This document shows, piece after piece, positions 24,919-32,421 of a stretch of DNA of 64,000 nucleotides (its first letter is position 1; every line of letters begins with the position of its first letter). The notes beneath the pieces were generated by a model, which made no database searches, was not told the DNA's origin, and was given only the letters and a program-made list of their open reading frames with translations. Made by a program: the position numbers and the translations under genes. Source of the DNA: DATLLJ01 sp035537875 (GTDB lineage Bacteria; Acidobacteriota; Vicinamibacteria; Vicinamibacterales; CAVVIG01); the NCBI GenBank assembly GCA_035537875.1, contig DATLLJ010000055.1:1-64000 (forward strand), in the 5' to 3' direction.

Positions 24919-25533
24919 TCAGAATCGGTATTCTCCTGGACCAGGGAGCGTTCTCGTGTGATGGAAGGCGTACTCGCCCAGGAGCTTCTCGCTCCCTTCC
25001 GCATCGACCGCAACGAGACGCATGAGCATGGTCGTGGTCGGTGACGCCTTGGCGAAGTCGATGGACTCCTGATAGATCACACCCCCCGCTTCGCCTCGAA
25101 TGGGAATGTCGGTCATGCGGTGTCGCTCGACTCCCTCAGCATCGCAGAACCTGAGGTCCACGCGCTTCGCCCCGCTCAGATTCGCTGCGAGACGCGCCAC
25201 GAGCAGGTCGTCGTCCGCCGCGACCGTGCACTGGACGCTGGCTCCCGGAAGAGCCGCGTACTTGCGCACGCGCTGACCGGTCTCTTCAGCGCGCTGGAGA
25301 AGCCGATCGCTGACCACCACGCGCAGCGACCCCGATCGCGCCAGCCTGCGGAGGCTGTCGGAGAGTTCAATCACCTCCCGGAGCCGATCGCCGCAGCGGT
25401 CGCACGCCATCAGGTGTTCCTCGACCTCCTGTTCGTCTCCCGCTGGCAGCAGTGCAAGCCAGTAGTCGACCAGAACGGCCGCGTCGAGCGGATTCGGACA
25501 TTCCGGGCGCACGTCGCTGGCTGACATCGTCAT
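24919..25533 (-). CDS. Anti-sigma factor with zinc-finger (ZAS-type) N-terminus
   Basis: The 204-residue protein contains an N-terminal HLMACDRCGDRL motif (HxxxCxxC, residues about 40-52), the hallmark of zinc-containing anti-sigma domains. The C-terminal 120 residues form an uncharacterised beta-rich domain. No transmembrane segment is evident, so it may be a soluble sensor. It begins in the last 4 bases of the sigma factor gene (25530-25533), so the two are coupled and probably form a sigma/anti-sigma switch. Confidence 0.8.
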   Translation of the reverse strand: MTMSASDVRPECPNPLDAAVLVDYWLALLPAGDEQEVEEHLMACDRCGDRLREVIELSDSLRRLARSGSLRVVVSDRLLQRAEETGQRVRKYAALPGASVQCTVAADDDLLVARLAANLSGAKRVDLRFCDAEGVERHRMTDIPIRGEAGGVIYQESIDFAKASPTTTMLMRLVAVDAEGSEKLLGEYAFHHTRTLPGPGEYRF

Positions 25534-26069
25534 GACGCCGCCCCCATGCAGTCGCGGAGCCGTTCGATCGCGCGGTGGCGGATCACGCGGACGTTGGCCT
25601 CCGAAATCCCCAGGAACGACGCGATCTCCGCGGCGGTCTGTTCATCATAAAAGGTCAGGACCACGACGCTGCGTTCACGTTCGTTGAGCGCCTGGACGCA
25701 ACGTGCCAGTCGATCGTCGTCGAGGCGCGGCATGAACGGCGTGTCTGGCACCAGGTCCGCGCCAAACTTCGTCAACAGCTCTTCCTGGCGGCGGGCGCTG
25801 CGGCGCAGGCCGAGGACCGTCATGCGGCAGGTGCCCAAGACGAACGGCGCCAGCTTGTCCGGGGACCGTAAGCGCCCTGCCCGCAGCGCTTCGAGCGTCT
25901 TCAGCAGGACCTGCTGGACGAGATCGTCGGCGGCCGCGGTCGAACGGAGGTGCCGCAGGCCATACAGACGAATCCGGCGTCCCATGCGCCGGCAGACTTC
26001 GGTCTCGGCGTCCGGGTGGCCGGCGGCGACGCGCTCGGCGAGGTCGGCATCGCTCAGCTCGGCCTGCAT
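25530..26069 (-). CDS. ECF-type RNA polymerase sigma factor
   Basis: The 179-residue protein has a region 2 (RLYGLRHLRSTAAADDLVQQVLLKTLEAL) and a region 4 helix-turn-helix (LTFYDEQTAAEIASFLGISEANVRVIRHRAIERL), typical of ECF or SigZ-like factors. It directs RNA polymerase to a small regulon and is presumably held by the downstream zinc-finger anti-sigma protein. Target promoters cannot be told from this window. Confidence 0.9.
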   Translation of the reverse strand: MQAELSDADLAERVAAGHPDAETEVCRRMGRRIRLYGLRHLRSTAAADDLVQQVLLKTLEALRAGRLRSPDKLAPFVLGTCRMTVLGLRRSARRQEELLTKFGADLVPDTPFMPRLDDDRLARCVQALNERERSVVVLTFYDEQTAAEIASFLGISEANVRVIRHRAIERLRDCMGAAS

Positions 26070-26121
26070 CGCCCATCATTGTACTTACCCCGAAAATCAC
26101 CTGCGGAACCTCCAGCCGTCC

Positions 26122-26919
26122 CTAAGCGGGAGCCGCCATCTGCTTCAGCATGTCCTCGAAGGCCGCCTGATTCGGTCCGACGAAGGGATGCGCTCCGGGA
26201 GCCGCTGCCAACGACGTGAGCAGCCGGTTCATCATGTGGCCGGGCGCCGGCGGCAGGTGGTTGCTGAAGATCATGGTCGGCGCGATCCGGCGGATGACAT
26301 CGAGCTCGCCGAGGAACCGTTCTTTGTCGACTTTGGCCAGCCACGGCGAATCGATCGTCGCCCAGAGCACCTGTCCCTCGAACAGGTCCCGCTCGGAGAG
26401 CTCGGCGGCATTTTGCGGCACCGTCTGGAGGAGAGCGCCGAAACAGTCGGAGCTGAAGAACGCCCCGGACCGGCTGTCGTGGAACGCCGTAGTGCACGGA
26501 TTGTCGAACACGGGCGGCTTGATGGCGGTCAACGTGCGATCGCCGATCGTGATCGTCTCCCCGGGGTTGACGAAATGAACCCGATCCAGTGGCAGGGGCG
26601 CTGTCAGCCCCATGATGCCCATGCCGAGAAACGTCGTGATTACACGCAACCGGGGATTTTCCTCGAGCAGCTGATGCAGACTGCCAATGTGGTCGAAATC
26701 GGTATGGCTGAGCCAGATCCAGCGCAGATCCGCGGGATCGATCGCCGACCGAAGGGCCTCCATGAAGTCGGCGCGCTCGATGGCTGCGCCGGTTTCGACG
26801 AGCATTGGTTCCGAGCCCTTCAAGACGAACGCGTTGATCGGCACCAATCCGTAGCCTGGAATCGGGAAGCTCGATGTGATGACGTCGATATCTGGTGTTG
26901 CCGCATACGCCTTGACCAT
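26122..26919 (-). CDS. MBL-fold protein of the flavodiiron/ODP type
   Basis: The 265-residue cytoplasmic protein contains HTDFDHIGS (residues 72-80), the HxDxDH signature of MBL domains related to flavodiiron (FprA-like, ODP) proteins rather than HxHxDH hydrolases. Later ligands fit SSDCFGAL and SNHLPP. No flavodoxin domain follows, so it is a stand-alone diiron-type domain, which could act as an oxygen or NO sensor or reductase with a separate partner. AGGAGG lies 6 bases before the ATG at 26917-26919. It lies upstream of the sigma factor gene on the same strand (gap 52 bases) and may be co-transcribed. Confidence 0.82.
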   Translation of the reverse strand: MVKAYAATPDIDVITSSFPIPGYGLVPINAFVLKGSEPMLVETGAAIERADFMEALRSAIDPADLRWIWLSHTDFDHIGSLHQLLEENPRLRVITTFLGMGIMGLTAPLPLDRVHFVNPGETITIGDRTLTAIKPPVFDNPCTTAFHDSRSGAFFSSDCFGALLQTVPQNAAELSERDLFEGQVLWATIDSPWLAKVDKERFLGELDVIRRIAPTMIFSNHLPPAPGHMMNRLLTSLAAAPGAHPFVGPNQAAFEDMLKQMAAPA

Positions 26920-27155
26920 GTGGTTCCTCCTGCGATGTCTCGTTCATTCGACCAAAGGCCTTCGACGCCGTGCCGCGCCGCCCGAGGGACGCTCGGTTGC
27001 GGTCTCCCGGGCGCCCCCTGGCTTCGTGCGACTGGGCCGATACCTGAATGTGTCACGAGTCGTCGCGGCGTTACAGGTGTGTGAAATCCGTTCCCTCCCT
27101 CTTAGCCGCCAGCACTGACGTACACTGGCGACTCGCGCAATCGAAGGAGCCGGGC

Positions 27156-28142
27156 ATGACCGATCAGGAACAGAAGGCCATTACGACGCTCGTTCTCATG
27201 GCCGCATTCGCCGACGGCACGAACCACGCGGCCGAACGCGCGGAGGTGACGCGGGTCGCCGAGGCGCTGTCTCAGGGCAGCCCCACCAATGTCGCGGCCG
27301 TCTACCAGGACGTTCTCCTGAAACGGGTGTCGCTGAAGGAGGCAGCCTCCGCCTTGACTTCGCCGGAGACCCGGCGTCTCGCGTACGAACTGTGCGTCGG
27401 CGTATGCGATGCCGATGGAGCGCAGGATGCGTCAGAACGCGCTTTCCTGTCGACTCTCCAGGCCGCGCTGGGCTTCGATACCGCCGAAGCCGCGTCGGCG
27501 AACGCCTTCACGGCCAATGCCGAGGCGCTGGCCGTGGCGCCGCTCTCGACGGTAACCGCCGCCGAACCTTCGCAGCTCAGCAGCACGATGCGCGCGGAGG
27601 AACAGGAGCAGGTGATCCTGAATTACGCGATCCTCAACGGCGCCCTCGAGCTTCTGCCCGATTCACTCGCCTCGATGGCCATCATCCCGCTGCAGATGAA
27701 GATGGTCTATCGCATCGGCCGCTCTTACGGCTTCGAGCTGGACCGGACCCACGTCAAGGAGTTCCTGGCGACCGCTGGCGTCGGGATGGCCTCGCAGTAC
27801 ATCGAACAGATCGGCGTAAAGCTCGTTGGGCACGTGTTCGGCAAGGGCCTGCTTGGCGGTCTCCTCCGCGGAGCGGCCAGCCAGTCGGTGAGCTCGGGGT
27901 TCTCCTTTGCGACGACCTACGCGCTCGGTCGCCTCGCGATCCGTCACTACGCGAGCGGTCGCACCTTCTCCGCGCAGGTGTTGAAGGACACCTACACGAG
28001 CCTGCTGGAAGAAGCGAAAGGGATGCAGGCTCAATACCTGCCTGCCATTGCCGAGCGGGCACGCACCGTCGAGCTCCCCCAACTGCTCAAAGAATTGGGT
28101 CAGCCGTTCGGCGGTGACCACAACCCATCGAACGGTGTCTAA
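27156..28142 (+). CDS. TerB-like / DUF697 (YcjF-type) protein
   Basis: The 328-residue protein combines an N-terminal helical TerB-like region (LVLMAAFADGTNHAAERAEVTRVAEAL, residues about 8-130) with a C-terminal DUF697 domain (NYAILNGALELLPDSLASMAIIPLQMKMVYRIGRSYG and LGGLLRGAASQSVSSGFSFATTYALGRLA). The latter contains two hydrophobic, glycine-rich stretches likely to insert in the membrane. The start at 27156 follows GAAGGAG by 5 bases. TerB-type domains occur in tellurite-resistance and stress proteins; DUF697 is often linked to GTPases. No GTPase partner is nearby. Confidence 0.78.
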   Translation: MTDQEQKAITTLVLMAAFADGTNHAAERAEVTRVAEALSQGSPTNVAAVYQDVLLKRVSLKEAASALTSPETRRLAYELCVGVCDADGAQDASERAFLSTLQAALGFDTAEAASANAFTANAEALAVAPLSTVTAAEPSQLSSTMRAEEQEQVILNYAILNGALELLPDSLASMAIIPLQMKMVYRIGRSYGFELDRTHVKEFLATAGVGMASQYIEQIGVKLVGHVFGKGLLGGLLRGAASQSVSSGFSFATTYALGRLAIRHYASGRTFSAQVLKDTYTSLLEEAKGMQAQYLPAIAERARTVELPQLLKELGQPFGGDHNPSNGV

Positions 28143-28210
28143 CGTTACTGGTTTCGGCCGGCGCTCGTACGGACGCTGCGCGCCGAACTGAGTCAGCAGA
28201 ACAGGGTCGT

Positions 28211-30661
28211 ATGAACGACCTGCGACACTCGCTGCGCATGCTTCGGCGCAGTCCGGGCTTCACCTTTGCCGTCGTCGCCGCGCTCGCCCTGGGCATCGGC
28301 GCAAACACGGCCATCTTCTCGGTCGTCAACACAGTCCTCTTGAAGCCACTCACCTACCCCGATCCCGATCGCCTGATGGTTTTCACGAACACCTCGCCGC
28401 AGGGATCGGGCCCCGGCGCGTCGCCCACCAAGTTCAACGTGTGGAAGCAACAGACGAGTGCATTCCAGGATGTCTCGGGCTACCGATTCAACACGGTCAA
28501 CCTGACGGGCAGCAGCGATCCCGAGCAGATCGCGGCCGGTCAGGTCAGCGCCGACTTCTTCCGCTTGTTCGGCGCTCCGGTGGCGGCCGGGCGGACATTC
28601 TCGGCCGCCGAGGATCTGCCCAACGGCGGACACGTCGCAGTGCTCAGCGAGGGTTTCTGGAAGCGCAAGTTCGGGAGCGATCCCACCGTCGTCGGCCGGA
28701 CCATCTCGCTGAACGACGATTCCTACGTCGTGGTCGGTGTCCTGGGTCCGTTCGACACGCAGACGATCCACGGACCAGGCGGGCCGCCGGACGTGTGGCT
28801 GCCGTTCCAGATCGATCCAAACAGCGCGATGCAGGGGCACTTCTTCATGGCGGCCGGACGTTTCAAGCCGGGCGTCACCGCGGCCGTCGCCGACGCGCAG
28901 CTCAAGATCGCGGCCGGCGAGTTCGCGGAGCAATTCCCAGGCGCACTTCCCCCGCAGGGTGGGTTCGGCGCGCAGAAGCTGAACGAGATCGTCGTCGGCA
29001 ACATGCGCTCGTCGCTGCTGTTGCTCGCGGGCGCGGTCAGCTTCGTGCTGCTCATCGCTTGTGCGAACGTCGCCAACCTGCTGATGGTTCGCGCCACGGC
29101 CCGACGACGCGAAATCGCGATCCGCTCGGCCATCGGCGCCGGTCGCGGACGCATCGTCCGGCAGCTCCTCACAGAGAGCGTCCTGTTGTCGGGAATCGGC
29201 GGCGCCGTTGGCCTGGGGCTTGGCCTGGTCGGCATTCGCGCGCTTCTGTCGCTCAATCCCGGCAACATTCCACGCGTCGGAGTGGATGGCTCCGGCGTGA
29301 CGGTGGACTGGCGGGTGCTGCTGTTCACGGCGGTCGTCTCGATCGCGACCGGTCTGCTGTTCGGGCTGTTTCCGGCGCTGCGCGCCTCACGAACGGATCT
29401 CAGCACGACGCTCAAGGAGGCGGGCGCGCAATCGAGTGGCGGCTTCCGTCAGAACAAGGCGCGCGCGGTGCTCGTGGCCAGCGAAATGAGTCTCGCTCTC
29501 GTGCTGCTCGTCGGAGCGGCTCTGCTCGTTCGAACGTTCGTCGCGTTGCGCGCCGTCGAGCCCGGATTCGACGCCCGTCAGGTGCTGACGATGCAGATGG
29601 CGCTGACCGGCGGGCGTTTCACTAGGGCCTCCGCCGTCGGACAGCTGATGCGTGAAGGGGCGGAACGTCTGAACGCCCTTCCCGGCGTGGAGGTGGCCGG
29701 CGCCACCTGCTGCGTGCCGCTGCAAGGCGGCCTCGGCCTGCCCTTCGTCATCGAGGGGCGCCCGCTCGAAGGTCGGTTTCACGGAGGCGGCGGATTCACG
29801 CCGATCTCGCCCGGGTACTTCAGCGCGTTCAAGATTCCCATGCTTCGCGGCCGCGCCTTCACGGATGCCGATACGACGGGAGCGCCGAACGTGGTAATCA
29901 TCAACCAGGCCATGGCCAGACAGTTCTGGCCGAACGGCGATCCGCTCGCCGATCGCATCACCATCGCGAAGGGTCTGCCGGAGCTCGCGGACCCGACGCG
30001 GCAAATCGTCGGGATCGTGGGCGACGTCAGGACCTTCGGCCTCAACCGGGAGCCGCAGCCTGTCATGTACCTGCCGTGGGCGCAGCTGCCGGATGCGCAC
30101 AACGCCAACCTCGTGGGCATCGTTTCCTTGTCGTGGATCGTGCGCACGCGTGGCGAGCCGACCGCGATGATCGGCGCCGTTCAGAACGAGCTGCGTCTCG
30201 CGAGCGGCGGCCTTCCCGTCTCACGCCCGCGGACGATGGGTGCCATCGTCACGCAGTCGACGGCGCGTTCGGATTTCAATATGCTGCTGCTCACGATCTT
30301 CGCCGCCTCGGCGCTGTTGCTTGCCGCCATCGGTATCTACGGCCTGATGGCGTACTCCGTTCAACAACGGACCCAGGAGATAGGCATCCGACTGGCCCTT
30401 GGCGCCGATGCGCGGCGAGTGCGCAACATGGTCATCGGGCAGGGCATGAGGCTGGCGCTGGTGGGCGTCGTGGTTGGACTGGCGGCGTCGTTCGGATTGA
30501 CGCGGCTGCTCGCCAGCTTTCTGTTTGGCGTCGCCGCGCGCGACCCGGTCGTGTTCGTCACCGTGCCGCTGCTGCTGACGGGCGTCGCACTCGTTGGCGT
30601 ATGGCTGCCTGCCCGGCGCGCCGCCCGCGTGGATCCGGTGATCGCACTCCGTTCGGAATAG
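28211..30661 (+). CDS. ADOP-type ABC transporter permease (MacB/FtsX family)
   Basis: The 816-residue protein starts with the signature LRHSLRMLRRSPGFTFAVVAALALGIGANTAIFSVVN (first membrane helix). It then has a MacB-like periplasmic domain, a four-helix FtsX domain (about 270-420), a second MacB domain and a second FtsX domain ending with PARRAARVDPVIALRSE. This is the acidobacterial duplicated orphan permease, which lacks a neighbouring ATPase. Such permeases are present in many copies in Acidobacteria and probably act in lipoprotein, peptide or antibiotic export with an ATPase encoded elsewhere. Confidence 0.93.
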   Translation: MNDLRHSLRMLRRSPGFTFAVVAALALGIGANTAIFSVVNTVLLKPLTYPDPDRLMVFTNTSPQGSGPGASPTKFNVWKQQTSAFQDVSGYRFNTVNLTGSSDPEQIAAGQVSADFFRLFGAPVAAGRTFSAAEDLPNGGHVAVLSEGFWKRKFGSDPTVVGRTISLNDDSYVVVGVLGPFDTQTIHGPGGPPDVWLPFQIDPNSAMQGHFFMAAGRFKPGVTAAVADAQLKIAAGEFAEQFPGALPPQGGFGAQKLNEIVVGNMRSSLLLLAGAVSFVLLIACANVANLLMVRATARRREIAIRSAIGAGRGRIVRQLLTESVLLSGIGGAVGLGLGLVGIRALLSLNPGNIPRVGVDGSGVTVDWRVLLFTAVVSIATGLLFGLFPALRASRTDLSTTLKEAGAQSSGGFRQNKARAVLVASEMSLALVLLVGAALLVRTFVALRAVEPGFDARQVLTMQMALTGGRFTRASAVGQLMREGAERLNALPGVEVAGATCCVPLQGGLGLPFVIEGRPLEGRFHGGGGFTPISPGYFSAFKIPMLRGRAFTDADTTGAPNVVIINQAMARQFWPNGDPLADRITIAKGLPELADPTRQIVGIVGDVRTFGLNREPQPVMYLPWAQLPDAHNANLVGIVSLSWIVRTRGEPTAMIGAVQNELRLASGGLPVSRPRTMGAIVTQSTARSDFNMLLLTIFAASALLLAAIGIYGLMAYSVQQRTQEIGIRLALGADARRVRNMVIGQGMRLALVGVVVGLAASFGLTRLLASFLFGVAARDPVVFVTVPLLLTGVALVGVWLPARRAARVDPVIALRSE

Positions 30662-30688
30662 CGGCCCGAAGTACACTGCCGCAGGTCG

Positions 30689-31501
30689 ATGCTGCCAGGG
30701 CTGCCAGGTTTGCGATTCGCGCATGCACACGTGGGCACCGGGCCCCGGCTGCACTACGCGGAGCAGGGCGACGCGGACGGCAAGGCAGTCGTTTTCCTGC
30801 ACGGCTGGCCGGACTCGTGGTTTTCGTTCAGCCGTGTCCTTCCCCTGCTGTCCCCGCGGTTTCATGCGTTCGTGCTCGATCAGCGTGGGTTCGGCGACTC
30901 GGAGCGTCCTGACGCAGGCTATCGGGTCGATGATTTCGCAGCCGACGCCGTCGCCTTTCTGGATGCCGTCGCCCTCCCTCGGGCGATCTTCGTCGGGCAT
31001 TCATTCGGAAGTCTTGTCGCGCGACGAATCGCCATCGCTTACCCGGAACGCGTTGCGCGTCTGGTGTTGATCGGCACCGGCGTCACCAGGGGCAACCCGG
31101 TTCTGCAGGAAGCCGGCGCGACCATGCGCGGTCTCGAAGATCCGATACCGGTCGAGTTCGCGCGGGAGTTTCAGGCAAGCACGGCGTACGCGGCGATCCC
31201 TGAGGCCTTTTTCGAACGAATCGTTGCCGAGAGCATGAAGCTGCCATCGCGGCTCTGGCGCGCAATATTCGACGAGATCGTTGCGTACGACGATGCTGCG
31301 GAAGTGGAGCGGATCAACGCGCCGACGCTTTTAATCTGGGGCGAGCACGATGCGCTGTTTCCGAGGGCAGATCAGGATCGCCTCGTCGCGGCCATCCGAG
31401 GGGCCAGGCTCAAGGTTTACGCGGCTACGGGACATTGCCCCAACTGGGAATTCCCAGAGCGCGTCGCGGCTGAGATCGAAGAGTTTCTCGAGAAGAGTTG
31501 A
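30689..31501 (+). CDS. Alpha/beta hydrolase (epoxide hydrolase/haloalkane dehalogenase-like)
   Basis: The 270-residue cytoplasmic protein has the oxyanion motif HGWPDSW, the nucleophile elbow GHSFGS (Ser rather than Asp, so an esterase or C-C hydrolase rather than an epoxide hydrolase), DQRGFGDSERP, an acidic residue in WGEHDALFP and the catalytic His in ATGHCPNWE. It lies 27 bases after the permease stop and may be co-transcribed. Substrate is unknown. Confidence 0.88.
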   Translation: MLPGLPGLRFAHAHVGTGPRLHYAEQGDADGKAVVFLHGWPDSWFSFSRVLPLLSPRFHAFVLDQRGFGDSERPDAGYRVDDFAADAVAFLDAVALPRAIFVGHSFGSLVARRIAIAYPERVARLVLIGTGVTRGNPVLQEAGATMRGLEDPIPVEFAREFQASTAYAAIPEAFFERIVAESMKLPSRLWRAIFDEIVAYDDAAEVERINAPTLLIWGEHDALFPRADQDRLVAAIRGARLKVYAATGHCPNWEFPERVAAEIEEFLEKS

Positions 31502-31854
31502 CAGACCCGGACGATCCGCTGGCGCCGACACACATGAAATCGAGTGTCATCCAAGAAGCCCATCGAAGAGCACGACGTCCGATTCGCGTTCCGTCGTAAG
31601 CCCTTCCCGGCTGAATCCGCTGCGGCTGGCGGTCGAGCTTGTGAGGGCCGAGCGATCCGCGCGGCACTTGAGATTTTCCGCTTATCCTGCGAAATTTCAC
31701 TCCGTGGCTGCCAGCAGCGACGGAAAGTCGGTCAGATTTTCCGCGACCCGGCGGCACGTCGCTTGCTCGACCGTGCCCATCGCACCGGTAACGGGCGCCG
31801 CGTTCGATGCGTGTGCGCCCTGTGGGGCAACTGCTGAAAGACCTGGAGGTTGTG
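31502..31854. other. Intergenic region upstream of the cytochrome gene
   Basis: About 350 bases with no supported gene. Short frames are present but resemble nothing recognised. The ribosome-binding site GGAGG for the cytochrome gene is at 31845-31849. Confidence 0.5.
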
Positions 31855-32391
31855 ATGATGAAGGACGCACGCGGAACCCGGCTGGGCAGTGTTCTCGGGA
31901 CAGTTGCGTTGCTGCTGTGGGGCTGTGGTCCCCAGGAGACCCAGCGAACCGCCGAACCGACGGGCGCGCCAGGTCCAGCCGCGACGGCGACCGTGAAACC
32001 GGCCGTGAGTATCAACGCCGAAATGGTGGCGCTCGTGGACCACGCAGGCCATGTCGTATGGGACGCCGAACGCGAAGCCTCCGCGCCCAAAACCCCGGCG
32101 CAGTGGACCGAGATCGAACACCACGCGATCCAGCTGGCGGCGTCCGGTGCGCTGGTTGCGCTCGGTGGGACCGGACCGATGGACGCCATGTGGGCGCAAT
32201 CGCCCGACTGGCAGAAGTACGCTCAAAACATGACCGATGCTGGCCTGGCCATCCTGAATGCGGCGCAGAAGAAGGATCAGCAGGCGCTCGTGATGGCCAA
32301 CGGACGACTCGTGGAGTCCTGTGAAGCGTGCCATAAGCAGTTCAAGCCGGACCTGCCGACCGAAGGGCTCGTGCACACGCACGTTGAGTGA
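31855..32391 (+). CDS. Cytochrome c'-type lipoprotein
   Basis: The 178-residue product has a lipoprotein signal (hydrophobic VLGTVALLLWGC, Cys24) and a Thr/Pro/Ala-rich linker. A four-helix cytochrome c'-like domain follows, whose haem site CEACHKQF (residues 156-163) lies near the C-terminus, as in that family. It should be anchored in a membrane facing the periplasm. Cytochromes c' bind NO or CO and protect from nitrosative stress, but electron transfer is also possible. GGAGG lies 5 bases before the first of two adjacent ATGs. The P-type ATPase gene follows 30 bases downstream. Confidence 0.85.
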   Translation: MMKDARGTRLGSVLGTVALLLWGCGPQETQRTAEPTGAPGPAATATVKPAVSINAEMVALVDHAGHVVWDAEREASAPKTPAQWTEIEHHAIQLAASGALVALGGTGPMDAMWAQSPDWQKYAQNMTDAGLAILNAAQKKDQQALVMANGRLVESCEACHKQFKPDLPTEGLVHTHVE

Positions 32392-32421
32392 TGCGCGGCA
32401 GACCGAGGAGACACGCCGGAG

